DNA of 64,000 nucleotides from Boesenbergia rotunda (lineage: Eukaryota > Streptophyta > Magnoliopsida > Zingiberales > Zingiberaceae). Shown in pieces: positions 42,106 through 53,534 of the stretch. Where the stretch lies: contig JAGFNQ010000187.1 in assembly GCA_024364735.1 (NCBI GenBank), positions 566,980 through 630,979 of the forward strand. Direction: 5' to 3'. The translations under genes and the position numbers were made by a program. Under the pieces are notes generated by a model. That model had not been told where the DNA came from and did not search any database. It was given only the letters and a program-made list of their open reading frames with translations. Position 1 is the first letter of the stretch. Each line of letters begins with the position of its first letter.

Positions 42106-42488
42106 CCCGCCATGAAGGGATCTCCGAGCCAAGATAAAATGCTATTTAATTTACATCCATCGATCATATACTCCACAAAGGAGTGTACATCAAATCTAAA
42201 TCGAAAGTAAATCAAAAATGCGGCTATACAAGTGTCGTATTTAATTACAAAAATCAAATACCAAATTTAGTCTCGTCAACCTCGAGAATTCAAATAATAT
42301 TACATGCATGCACAACCAATCACATACACACATATTTATCCATAACAGTCGAATCTCGTGCCTGCAACCAAAGAGTTATCCTACGCACATCCTACTATTA
42401 TCCGGTAAAATAAAATACATGATAAAGTGCAAAAATCTAACCGAATCCAAAACACACAAAATCGAAAACCATTGGATCTGATACCAAT
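42106..42488 (-). mobile_element. Truncated leader of an H-family Copia element
   Basis: It matches 53155-53534 (GGGATCTCCGAGCC onwards). It ends in CTGATACCAAT, the reversed primer-binding site, directly beside the LTR at 42489. It shows that this LTR also served as the 5' LTR of a second, mostly deleted internal region to its left. Confidence 0.8.
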
Positions 42489-43789
42489 TGTTGGGTTTCC
42501 ACCAAGGGGGATTCCGGTCGCGCATGGGAAACCTCTCCATGTCTACGGATTAAAATTTTTCAATCCGAATGGAGACCTATTTTCCAAACGATTGACTCAT
42601 CATCGTGCTAACCGATTCGAGCGACTGCTTGAACAAACGTGTAGTTCTAGCGATCAATCTCGTCCAACCGATTAACCGCGGAATAGACGATGTGTGGATC
42701 GCCGATTTTTATGTTTATCATCAGGGTCCAAGATTATTATTAACATAAAATGAAAATTAATTAAACAAGAAAAAGAAACCAAAGGAGAAGATATACCTCT
42801 CGTTTACCTCGTGATCTTCTACTGTATGATCCTCCCCTTCTTAGACGTCGTGTGGGTGACGATCTACCAAGAAACGAAGTCACCAAAGCCACTTTTCTTC
42901 TTGCTTTGTTTGCGCTAACCACAAGAAGAAATATCTTCTTGTTTGTGCAATCCTAGCCTCTCCTCTTGGTGTTGCATGCCCAACAAGAAGAAAGAAACCT
43001 CCCTTCTTGCTTGACCTAGCCGCACACCATCTTCTCCTCCACTCACTGCCGCCGGCCATGGATGAGAAGCACCCTCCACCTGCCGCCGTCGACCATGGGA
43101 GAAGTCTCCTCCACCTACTTCCGCCAGCCATGGATGAGAACTCCTCCATGTGCTTGTAACGCCCGCTTTTTTTCCTAAAACGACGTTACGTTAACATACT
43201 TAGGGCATGTAGACATCATAATGCAGCAGAAACCTTTTACTTACTCCTACATGCACTTACTACCATTTCTAGCATCATATCATAGGAACTTAGCATAGTA
43301 ACTTTATACTTAGCATCATATCATACTTAGCATCATGTCATTCGTAGCATCATGTCATACTTAGCATCATGTCATAGGGTCATACTCAAGCACATAATAG
43401 TAAAGGTAAAGTTCTATCATAACACGAGCAATCATATTGCTCCTTGGCCAAGTCACTATCACACACATTCTTTGATGCCCTCCTGCTGCTTCCTTACTGT
43501 CCCCTTGCATGATCTGTGGTATAAGAAAATAAGACTATAAGCACACAGGCTTAGTAAGACTCTTTCCTACTCACTAAAACCATTCATCATTCAATCATGA
43601 GCATATAAGACATTAACATACTTAGTGCTTTACTTAGAACATAAGCCTTTTCATCACTTAGCACACCTTCGTCATGGCATAAGCATGACTTTATCACATT
43701 CATAGCATGGCATAGTGCTTGGCATAAACATAGACATAATAAACATAATCTCATAAACATTCTTAGCATGAACCTAAATGAAATCATGG

Positions 43790-44150
43790 CGTCCTAACTT
43801 AGCATAACATAATTAAATCATGGCATCATAAATTAGTATGGACATAATTAAAATCATGGCATTCTAACTTAGCATAAACATAATTAAATCATGGCATCCT
43901 AAACTAACATGAACATAAATAAAATCATGGCATCCTACTTATCATAAACCTAATTAAATCATGGCATCTTAAACTAGCATGAATATAATTAAAATCATGG
44001 CATTATAAACTAGCATGAACATAAATAAAATCATGGCATTATAAACTAGCATGAACATAAATAAAATCATGGCATTATAAACTAGCATGAACATAAATAA
44101 AATCATGGCATTATAAACTAGCATGAACATCAAATCATGACATCATAACT
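43790..44150 (-). repeat. 36-bp tandem repeat in solo LTR
   Basis: The unit AAAATCATGGCATTATAAAC plus TAGCATGAACATAAAT is repeated about ten times. The last four units are almost identical. Confidence 0.9.
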
Positions 44151-44879
44151 TAGCATAAACATACTTTTCATAGACATACTTTTCATAATCATACTTTTCA
44201 TAAACATACTACATAGCATAATGCATAGCATAGATGGATGCATGAGCAAGTGCATATATCATAAGGATGCTTAGTTTAAAATCATACTTTTCATACACAT
44301 ACTTTTCATAAACATACTTTTCCATAATGAATGCATGGGCAATGCATATATATCATAAGGATGCTTAGTTTAAAATCATACTTTTCATTTCTTAAACATA
44401 ATCATAACATTCATTGGGCCCTGACTTGTACCACATTCATTCATCATATGCGTGCATCCCAAAGTAAATACGAGGTAGCTAATCTCGACCTACTAGGGTA
44501 AGGACAGCATAGTCGGTAGTCCCCGAACCGAGGCGTTCTTAAGGTGCCCATCCCTGTTGCACAGCTTCGGTAGTGCCAGAATCGTGGACAGCATAGTCAG
44601 TAGTCCAGAACCAGGGAGTTCTTAAGGTGCCCATCCCTTGGACTCATACTTCGGTCCGGTACAAGCCCATTCATAAAGTAAAAATACTTTACATGCTTCA
44701 TCATTCATAAGACATTCATGGCATCTTTAACATAGCATAACTTGTTACGGCCCGGCCCGTCTACCGGCCCATTTACCGGTCCTCACGACCGTCGTACCGT
44801 CGACCATCGACCGTGCCGTTTAGCATATTTATGCCTTAAAGACATAAGCATCATTTTTCATTCATTCATCATACTTAAA

Positions 44880-45145
44880 CTTCATTCATCATTTTCATTC
44901 TTAGACATGGCATATGTACACATCATTCATAGAGCATGGCATACATACATATCATTCATAAAACATGGCATATCATTCATAAGACATGGCATACATACAT
45001 ATCATTCATAAATCATGGCATACGTACGTATCATTCATAAGACATGGCATACATGCATATTATTCATAAACATGGCATATCATTCATAAACATGGCATAT
45101 CATTCATAAACATGGCATATCATTCATAAACATCCATGAGCTAAC
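44880..45145 (-). repeat. CATGGCATATCATTCATAAA tandem repeat
   Basis: Units of about 20 and 40 bp (with CATACATACATATCATTCAT) run through this interval. The last four 20-bp units are identical. Confidence 0.9.
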
Positions 45146-45709
45146 ATATAATTCATGACATACAAACTAAGGGTTTGGTTAACATAGAGATTCTTCCATC
45201 TTACTTAAACATACCTCTTGGTAACCCATACACAAGCATCTTTGTAGGTTTAACCCAACCCTAGCCCTAGGTTATGTCCTTGGCCGAAAGTCCCCAAGGA
45301 ACCCTAGGTCCATGAGACATCACATAACTTCCCAACTAACCTCTCATACATACATACTAGGCCATAGGAAACATTTAATCCCATACTTAAGGCCAACCCT
45401 AATCCTTTGACCCAACTCTTGCTCTTGGCCGAAACTTCAAGGCCATGGGGGCATGGAAAGATTTCCAATAAAACCCCAAATCAATTGCTTAAACACTAAC
45501 CATACCTTACCATAGGGCCATTGGGACCCTTACTTGAAATAAGCCCTAACTTCCCACCCTATTAGGGTTCTTGGCCGAAACCTATAAGGTCTCTAGGCCA
45601 TGTGAAACATTCACATAAACACCCTCCATCTCTCTTATATCATGATAAAACATAAAACATATGCTTGAGGTCTTAAACCCAACCCTACACATGGGTCCTT
45701 CATGTTGTT

Positions 45710-46255
45710 GGCCGAAACCCTAGGGTATCCTAGGGTACTCCAAAAATTCCCAAAAATTATACTTAACCTCTAAACATCATAAGGGAACATTAAATAACAT
45801 TATACAGATTTTTAGCATCATTATGGACCCTAAAACATGGTGGCCGAAACCCATAGGGTTTCTAGGGTGTTGATTCTATTTCTTTCATGTTGGCCGAAAC
45901 CCTAAGGTGTCTTAGGGTACTCCAAAAATTCCCAAAAATTATACTTAACCTCTAAACATCATAAGGGAACATAAAATAACATTATACAGATTTTTAGCAT
46001 CATTATGGACCCTAAAACATGGTGGCCGAAACCCATAGGGTTTCTAGGGTGATGATTCTATTCCTTTCATGTTGGCCGAAACCCTAAGGTGTCTTAGGGT
46101 ACTCTAAAAATTCCCAAAAATTATACTTAACCTCTAAACATCATAAGGGAACATTAAATAACATTATAAAGATTTTTAGCATAATTATAGACCTTAAAAT
46201 CCTTGTGGCCGAAACCCATAAACCTAGGATTCTTGATTTTCTTTCCTTTCAACAT
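45710..46255 (-). repeat. 182-bp tandem repeat with GGCCGAAACCC motif
   Basis: Three units start at 45710, 45892 and 46074. Each has GGCCGAAACCCTAAGGTGTC and a second GGCCGAAACCCATAGGGTTT. Looser copies of TTGGCCGAAA occur at 45272, 45428 and 45572. Confidence 0.9.
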
Positions 46256-46675
46256 CAAATCCAAAAACCAACCTTTATAACATGCTAAAAATAATAGAAA
46301 ATCATAAAGAACTAATATACCACAGGTGAGGGAGTCTTACCTTGGGTTTCTTGATTTTTAGACCTTAAGAGAAGAAGAAGATTGCAAAAATCCTTGGATC
46401 CTTGCCTCCTTGTCCTTGTATCCTTGGAAAACCCTTAGATCTAGGGGATAAGACCTCTTGTGGAGCTTTTCCAAGGGGAAACCCTTCCTTGGGTGTTCGG
46501 CTAGGATGAGGGAAGGAGGAGTTTCGAAAATGCAAGTAATGGGAAGAAGAGGTAACTCCCAAAACCCCCCTTTTATAACCCATTAAGGAGGTAAATGAAG
46601 AGTCTCTCCATGACCCTTCATCTTCTTCTATGCCTTAACCAATATCCACTTCATTCCCTCCTAACAATACCTTGC

Positions 46676-46735
46676 TAGGTGAGTTGGTTAGTGCATACAT
46701 GGTTGTACAAGAGGTCCAAGGTTTAATCCTTGTAG
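46676..46735 (+). ncRNA. tRNA-like module, antisense in solo LTR
   Basis: TAGGTGAGTTGGTTAGTGC resembles an A box and GGTTTAATCC a B box 44 bases later, flanked by CCAAGG/CCTTG T-stem-like arms. A functional tRNA is not supported. Confidence 0.4.
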
Positions 46736-48514
46736 TTGCATAATTTTTTTCCACTTATTTTATTTTATTTTTCCTAGTATTTTTCGAAAATTCCTTAAAA
46801 ATTCTCCCATAATTATGTTAATATTTCTTATTAAAATCCCTTTATATTTATACTAATTTTCACCTAAAATCCACCAAAAATTATGGTACTAAAAAAACCC
46901 ATATAAGGCCCATTAGTGCCCTTTTTCCCAATTTAAATGAGAAAACATGGATTTTCTAGGCCAAGGTTTGCATTAATATTTCTAGGTTCCTCGGAAAATT
47001 ATCTAGACATGCTTAATATTTTAAGTAAATATTAAGAGAATTTTCCAGGTCGTTACAGTGCTGCCATCGGGCAAGGGAGAAGTCTCCTCCACCTGCTGCC
47101 GCCGGCCATGGATGAGAACTCCACCATGCGCTGCCGCTGGTCAAGGGAGAGAGAGGTCCTCTATCTGTTGCCGCCGGCCAAGGAAAAGACTTCTCTTTCC
47201 CTGCTATCGCCGACCATGAAGAGACCTCCTTCCCAGCTGTCGCCGGCCAAGGAAAAGGAGTCCTCCATGTGCCGTCGTCGGCCAAGGAAAAGATTTCTCC
47301 TTTCCCTGCTGCCACCGGCCATGAAGAGACCTCCTTCCCTACTGCCGCCGCACGCCTCCCTTGCGTCGCCTCCCACCGGCCGCCGGTTGCTACTCCACTG
47401 CCGCTGAGCACCACAAAAGGAAGAGAAGGGTCCTTCCTTGTTTCTGTGAGTCCCAGCCGAGAGTTGGTGGAGAAGGGAAGAAGAACCGAGGTGGAGAAGC
47501 CCTCTTCTTCTATGCGCCAGCCGAAACCTAAGAGAGAGAAGAGAGAGAGAGGAGAGGAGAGAAAACCCTAGGGTGTTAATTCTTGGATTAAGCCTTGGTT
47601 TCATGATCCCATGGGGTTTATATAGGGCTAAGGTAGGGACCAAGAGGAGGAGTTGGATATTGGCCCACTAATGGATCTAAAATCAATCCATTAATTAAGA
47701 TTCATTCCACTAAAGGATCTTAATTAAACTTCCTCACCAACCCCCCATATTTTCATATGGGCTCCACCTATTATGTGTCATCCATCCCCCCATGTTTAAG
47801 ATATCGAATGCCCGTCGATTAATTTAAATTACTGACAATTTTAATTAATCAACTTCTGGCTCCTTGACTAGTACCACTCAACCTTATCATCATGTCGGAT
47901 CAAATCCACCTGCAGGGTTTAACATGATGAACCTTTTGAGTTCATCAAGGGGGCATCATCATCCCGACTCACCAGGATACGAATTCCGTCAATAATCAAT
48001 GGCACGCCATATAATTAATATTATTTTTCAACTTATCGGGCCTATCGATTTAATAAATCTCACCCATTGATAAATCAAAAAAATAATAATTAATTATATG
48101 TGCCTGTTATCATATCAGGATTTAGGGATTCTACTCCATAATAAATCCGAGATCCAATCCATTTATCAAGTCAGTATAAATTGGATGATCTCTGGTTTTC
48201 GTCCTGCTCAATACACACAAAGTACACTAGTGTAATTTTATAGTCAAGACCAACCACATCTAATTATACTACAACCATCCCGATGATTTGTCCAATTCCA
48301 TCTCGGCTGTGAGCCTCTACTTATACTAGGCAAGGGACTGATAACATGATCTTCCGTGTGACATCACACACCATGTTATCTACAATGTAAAGCAAAGGAC
48401 TTTTATGTATGTACTAATATAAACAAGTATCTAGTGTTGTTGTGATTCTCTTTTCAAAAATTAGATGATCTCATATATAAAAAGAAGCAAGTCTTTTACT
48501 TTATACATCTAACA

Positions 48515-48528
48515 ATCTTCCACTTATA
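48515..48528 (-). other. Polypurine tract of H
   Basis: The plus strand shows ATCTTCCACTTATA, the reverse of TATAAGTGGAAGAT, next to the LTR end. Confidence 0.8.
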
Positions 48529-48534
48529 CTCAAA

Positions 48535-49095
48535 GACTCTGCTGTTCTCTCACTGCCATACATCTAACTCCCATATCCTCCACATGCCGATCAAAAGCTC
48601 TCGCCGGAAGGGCCTTAGAGAAAGGATCCGCCAGGTTATCCTCTAATGCAATATTGGTGACAGCTACTTCTCCTCGCTTAACGATTTCTCGTATCAGGTG
48701 GTACTTGTGCTCTATGTGTTTACTTGCCTTGTGGGCTTATGGTTCCTTCGAGTTTGTAACTGCACCACTATTATCACAAAAGATTGTGATAGATCTGGGC
48801 AAACCAGGAATCACATCCAAGTCCATGATGAAGTTCCTGACCCATACATCTTCCTTGGCTACCTCTGAGGCTGCCACATACTCAGCTTCCATGGTGGAGT
48901 CCGCCACACATTTTTGCTTGATACTCCTCCAAACTATGGCTCCACCTCCTAATGTAAACACAAACCCCGAGGTAGACTTACTTTTGTTCCTATCTGACTG
49001 GAGATCTGAATCCGTGTAACCCACAGGAACTAATTGGTCTGCCCCGTAAACCAGCATATAATCCCTAGTCCATCTCAGGTATTTCAATATATGCT
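48535..49095 (-). pseudogene. H RNase H (Copia)
   Basis: Minus strand: MKYLRWTRDYMLVYG, VGYTDSDLQSDRNKSKSTSG, the catalytic-region ADSTMEAEYVAASE, CDNSGAVTNSKEP, then a stop, followed by SKHIEHKYHLIREIV and LADPFSKALPAR. The stop after SKEP and a missing terminal context mark it as broken. RNase H degrades the RNA strand during cDNA synthesis. Confidence 0.9.
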
Positions 49096-50009
49096 TTACC
49101 GCAGTCCAATGTCCCTATCCAGGGTTACTCTGATATCTGCTGACCATGGCCACAACAAAATAGATATTTGGTCTCGTGCACAACATAGCATACATGAGCT
49201 TCCTACTGCCGATGCATAAGGAACCACCTTCATTTCCTCTATCTCCTTTAATGTTTTCGGACACATCTCCTTGGATAGAGGAACTCCATGCCTGAAAGGT
49301 AGAAAATCCTTTTTGGAGTTTTCCATGCTAAACCGAGCCAGGACAGTGTCAATGTATGAAGCTTGAGATAAGCACAACATCCTTTTCTGGCGATCCCTTA
49401 TGACCTTGATCCCACGGATGTGTCCCGCTTCTCCCAAGTCCTTCATATCGAATTGTTTGGGCAACCAAACCCTTACGTCTGATAACACTTTGACATTATT
49501 GCCAACTAACAAAATGTCATCTACGTAGAGTACAAGAAACACCACTACGTTTCCGTCACACCTCTTATATACACATGACTTATCCGGGCATTGAATAAAT
49601 TCATATGACTGGATTACTTCATCAAAGCGGATGTTCCAAGATCGTGAAGATTGCTTCAATCCATAAATGGATCGATTAAGCTTGCACACTAGTTGCTCTT
49701 TGTCCTTTGCAATGAACCCTTCTGGTTGCTTCATGTAGATGGTCTCCTCAAGATTTTCGTTAAGGAAAGCTGTCTTGACGTCCATCTGCCATACCTCATA
49801 GTCCATATGAGTAACAATAGATAAGAAAATTCGGATAGACTTGAGCATGGCTACCGGCGAAAAGGTCTCCTTATAATCGATACCCTTTTTCTGAGTATAC
49901 CTTTTCGCAACAAGCCTAGCTTTGAAGGTCTCAACCTTCCCATCTGATCCTCTCTTTCTCTTGTAGATCCACTTACATCCATTGGATTTTACACCACTGG
50001 GTGGTTCTA
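49096..50009 (-). pseudogene. H reverse transcriptase (Copia)
   Basis: A 250-codon open frame (49848-49096) carries the hallmark series QMDVKTAFLNENLEE, MKQPEGF, CKLNRSIYGLKQ, and the catalytic FLVLYVDDILLVGN (YVDD). KDLGEAGHIRGIKVIRDR follows. The stretch 50009-49849 holds the N-terminal RT part in another frame. The end of this open stretch loses the usual wording after SAVGS, so a frameshift lies near 49190. Confidence 0.9.
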
Positions 50010-50856
50010 CTAGCTCCAGACGTGATTATAATTCATAGATTCTATCTCAGAGTTCATTGCTCTTTGCCAAGAATCTGCATCGCTATCTTGGAGGGCCTCG
50101 TCATAGGTCCAGGGATCCAGTTCATGTTCACTAGGGACCGAATCCGAAGACTCTCCCAAAAACATGAACCTCTCAGGTTGTCTAACAACCCTCCTACTGC
50201 GACGAGGTACGACCTGTGTATCTTCCGTGACACGCGGTGCAGTGACTTGTGGTGTATCCTCTTGTACAGTTGGTTCTAAGGTCTGAACGTCCCATCTTAA
50301 TTCTTCAAGAACTAGTCTACTCTTGGGCTTGTGGTTCATCACATAGTCTTCTTGTATGAATCTGACATTCATGCTAACGATTACCTTTTGATCCATAGGA
50401 CTATAGAATAGACCACCCTTCGTTCCCTTAGGATAGCCTACAAACAAAGGTATTTTTGTATGAGATTCCAACTTATCAGTATCTCCCTTTAGCACATGTG
50501 CTAGACTCCCCCAAATCCGAATATGTCCTAAACAAGGCTTTCGCCTAGTCCACAATTCTATAGGAGTAGAAGGGACTGACTTAAATGGTACCGTGTTCAG
50601 AATATACGCGGTCGTATCCAGAGCATATCCCCAGAACGAATCAGGTAAGTCAGAGTAGCTCATCATTGACCTAACCATCTCCATAAGAGTCTTATTCCTT
50701 CTTTCTGCCACACCGTTCTGTTGGGGCGTACCGGGTGCAGTGAGCTGGGACTGAATCCCAGCTTCTAATAAGTAGGTCCTAAACTCTCCTATGAGTTACT
50801 CGCCACCACAATCTGGTCGTAGTGTCTTGATACCTTTACCTTGACGTTTCTCCACA
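50010..50856 (-). pseudogene. H integrase C-terminal half
   Basis: On the minus strand a stop breaks the triad region (RPDCGGE then stop, near 50800), before QLTAPGTPQQNGVAERRN. The open frame 50711-50010 continues with TLMEMVRSMMSYSDLP, FWGYALDTTAYILN, IRIWGSLAHV and RRSRRVVRQPERF, the linker to RT. Integrase joins cDNA ends to host DNA. Confidence 0.9.
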
Positions 50857-51291
50857 TCAGCCTTGATTTCTTTGAACTCTGCGGTGCATCAGGCAAATGT
50901 ATCCATACCTTGAATAATCATCAATGAAAGTGACGAAGTATTCAATACCACCTCTATCCTGGATGGACATAGGACCACACAAATCAGAATGAACCAGTTC
51001 TAACACATCCTTGGCCCTATACCCCTTAGCCTTAAAAGGTCTCTTGGTCATCTTACCTTCCATGCAAGACTCACAGGTCGGGAAGTCTTCCACCACCAAT
51101 GAACCCAAGGACCCATCAGCTATCAACCTCTGAATCCTACTAAGGTTTATGTGACCAAACCTAAGGTGCCAAAGATATGTCTGGTTCATTTTAGAAGGCT
51201 CCTTTCTCTTATTTAGGTTAGATGATGAGCTATTAACCTCTGTTTGCATCGTGGGAGTCTTTGGTTCTAGAGTATACAGATTGCCAACCAT
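50857..51291 (-). pseudogene. H GAG-pre-integrase and integrase start
   Basis: An open frame of 144 codons carries LWHLRFGHINLSRIQRLI and CESCMEGKMTKRPF (zinc-binding HHCC), then LVHSDLCGPM with the first catalytic Asp and FVTFIDDYSRYGY. It shifts frame at LMHRRVQRNQG near 50870. Confidence 0.9.
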
Positions 51292-51299
51292 AGTACCTG

Positions 51300-51767
51300 A
51301 ACAGATAATCTCTCTATTTCTTTTTATAACAACTATGTTATTAAAAATAATAGAATATCCATCCTTTATTAACTTAGAACCCGAAATTAAATTATTTCTA
51401 AAAAAATTAAATTATTTCTAAAAGAAGGTACATATAAGAAATCTCTCAAAACCAACACTTTATTTCTCTCAAATGATAAATAAAAAACTCTCACTACAAT
51501 TACTACCACCTCTGTAGCATTGCCAATGTAGACTATGATTTTCCGATCAGCTAGCCGTCGGGTTTCCTAGAACCCCTGTAGAGTATTGCAGACATGATCA
51601 GCGACTCTTGTATCTATGCACCAGGTACTGGTAGATAGTACCACTAAATATGTTTCAACGACTAAGCATGAAGAAATACCTTTGTCTAGACGACGGGGAC
51701 AGTTCGCATTCTAGTGTCCAGTTTGCTTACACGTAAAGCACTTGCCTCTCGGCTTCTTCACGCCAGT
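51300..51767 (-). pseudogene. H nucleocapsid knuckle and protease, degraded
   Basis: The CCHC knuckle reads GKCFTCKQTGH, a stop, NANCP (51690-51753). The protease follows with CIDTRVADHVCNTLQGF, where the usual catalytic D-T-G-A has become D-T-R-V, then FLYVPSFRNNLI. An AT-rich duplication lies near 51390-51430. The protease would be inactive even without the stops. Confidence 0.8.
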
Positions 51768-52495
51768 CTAAGGTCCCTGCGATGCTACCACTGCTGCCTT
51801 CTTGAACCCACCTTGTTTCTTCTTCTTCCTTCCATTCGGCACAGAAGTAGAAACCTTCTGAGTAACCAAGGCCTGCGAGTTCTGACGAAATAGGCCCTCT
51901 GTAGGCTGGAGTTCTCCTAGCAGTTCCCCCAACGTATACTCATGCTTGTTCATGTTATAGTTGTGCCAGATCTGCACAAAATTCCTAGGAAGAGACTGGA
52001 GTATAATATCGACCTGGGTTTCCCCGCCGATTTGTGCTCCCAGTACCTTAATCTCATTGAGGTGAGCCATCATTTTTAGGATATGATCCCTAACGAGCGT
52101 CCCTTCGACCATAGTAGTTGTCATCAGGTTCTTCATCGCAACCTGCCTAGCGGGCCGACCCTGGTGTCCGAAGAGCTCCTTGAGGTTTAGCATCATTGCA
52201 TAAGCAGTGGGCATGGCCTGATGCTGATGTTGTAAAACATTCGATATAGATGCCAGAATGTAGCATTGCACCATCTCATCTACCTTGACCCACTTCTTAA
52301 AGCGCTCCCTCTGCTCTTCACTAGAGTTCTCTCTAGGTTTTTCGGGGCAGTCCTCAAAGAGCACATATTTGTACTCTTCAGCAGGAAGGACAATGTCTAG
52401 GTTTCTTTTCCAGTCAATGTAATTGGGTCCAGTAAGTTTGTTCTCCTTAAGTATGGTTGTTATGGGATTAAGGTCATTTTGAAAATCCTGAGAAT
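51768..52495 (-). pseudogene. H gag (UBN2 type)
   Basis: The minus strand starts near 52495 with ENKLTGPNYIDWKRNLDIVL, the opening motif of plant Copia Gag, in frame with the 198-codon stretch 52364-51768. Later landmarks are KVDEMVQCYILASISN, LKELFGHQGRPAR, EYTLGELLGELQ and a Lys-rich run before the knuckle. No in-frame ATG is seen at the usual place. An acceptor-like GATTCTCAG lies just upstream (about 52500). Confidence 0.88.
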
Positions 52496-53520
52496 CACAA
52501 CATATACTACTTTAGAATTCGAAAATAAATTGATTCCTCAAAACAATAAATTTTTGAAATCAACCAACACCTCAAACGCCGAGAATTCGCATGCCACGTT
52601 AGTGTGGACGTATACGAATCCTACATTCGTTAGAGGAGGTTTTACCCATTAATCTTATTATCTAGTCAACCTAACTTTTTGACAAATAAGATTAATAGTT
52701 GGTTCACTTCGGCCCTACAAATAATAGCAGTGACTCCGTTGGGGAGGATACTAATATTTGTATCTAAGTGTTTACCATTACACGACACTAAGAAAATTAT
52801 TCCCGATTATGTGTCTTCCGTTGGGGAAGTACACACGCTCTTCAATAATTTTCTATAATCTTTTCCGACCCAGTGATCCGCAGAACAAGTCTATCCGTTA
52901 TGGAGGAAGGCACTCAGAGCTGACGCGCGGGCTTGTTCGCATCACTTATCGGATTGTAATGGAGGTCACGGGACCCTTAGGGTCTCTCTCCCACTTAGTT
53001 ATTTAATTTGAGGAATTTTAACAAGCACACACACAACAAGCACATAACCAACATAATGAAAAAGAAAATCCTAGATTTTCCAACTTTTCATGGCCTTGGT
53101 CTCCAATGCGCCTCCAGTCGTGTCGTTACCTCGTCCGCTCCTCCCTTCCTTATGCGCAAGCCACCTTGAGGGATCTCCGAGCCGAGATGACTAGCTAATT
53201 ATTTACATCATTGATCATATACTCCATGAAAGAGTGTACATAAAATCTAGATCAAATGTAAATAAAAAGATCGGCTAAACACGTGTCATATTTAATTACA
53301 AAAATTAAATACTACCTAGTCTCGTCAACCCCGAGGATTTAATTAATTACAAAAATATCACAATCATCACATACATCAATTATTTGGCCATGATAAGTTG
53401 GAATCCAGTGCCTACAACATAAAGTTAGCCTATGCACATCCACATATCATCCAGCAAAATAAAATATATGAAAAAGTGCATAAATTAACCAATCCTAAGC
53501 AAACAAAACCGTAAACCTCA
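52496..53520 (-). other. Leader of H
   Basis: This is the non-coding stretch between primer-binding site and gag. It contains repeated CGTTGGGGAGGATA/CCGTTGGGGAAGTA-like blocks (52736-52830) but no recognised gene. Confidence 0.65.
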
Positions 53521-53532
53521 GCTCTGATACCA
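53521..53532 (-). other. Primer-binding site of H
   Basis: The plus strand shows GCTCTGATACCA, the reverse of TGGTATCAGAGC. Confidence 0.9.
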
Positions 53533-53534
53533 AT

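Larger units (their letters stand above)
43155..47057 (-). mobile_element. 3.9-kb solo chromovirus LTR
   Basis: It begins TGTAACGCCCGC and ends AGGTCGTTACA on the plus strand, with perfect GTGCT duplications (43150-43154, 47058-47062). No coding sequence is found. Its size comes from three tandem arrays. Landmarks shared with the other chromovirus LTRs include the branch/acceptor block (TCTTACTAAGC...CCACAG, near 43514-43570), a GTAAG donor near 46340, GGAC...GTCC hairpins (44513-44605) and a tRNA-like module (46676-46729). Confidence 0.9.
43022..47400 (-). repeat. GCCGCCGGCCATGGATGAGA minisatellite, split by solo LTR
   Basis: Some nine to ten units of about 38-45 bp carry CCGCCGGCCATGGATGAGA and CCGGCCAAGGAAAAG. 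They occupy 43022-43149 and 47063-47400, on either side of the solo LTR. The repeat yields long open frames on both strands (up to 160 codons) that are not genes. Confidence 0.8.
42489..48514 (-). repeat. H LTR 1, interrupted by a solo chromovirus LTR
   Basis: Without the insertion it is about 2118 bp, TGTTGGGTTTCC to TACATCTAACA on the plus strand. It is longer than H LTR 2 (1871 bp), mostly because of the GC-rich minisatellite at 43022-43149 and 47063-47400. Confidence 0.88.

Noticed and set aside
43790..45145. Regular repeats considered as a CRISPR array
   Set aside because: Units abut without unique spacers and are simple tandem satellites inside a plant LTR.
47013..47643. GC-rich open frames up to 160 codons on both strands
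   Set aside because: They come from the ~40-bp GCCGCCGGCC minisatellite in H LTR 1; H LTR 2 lacks them.
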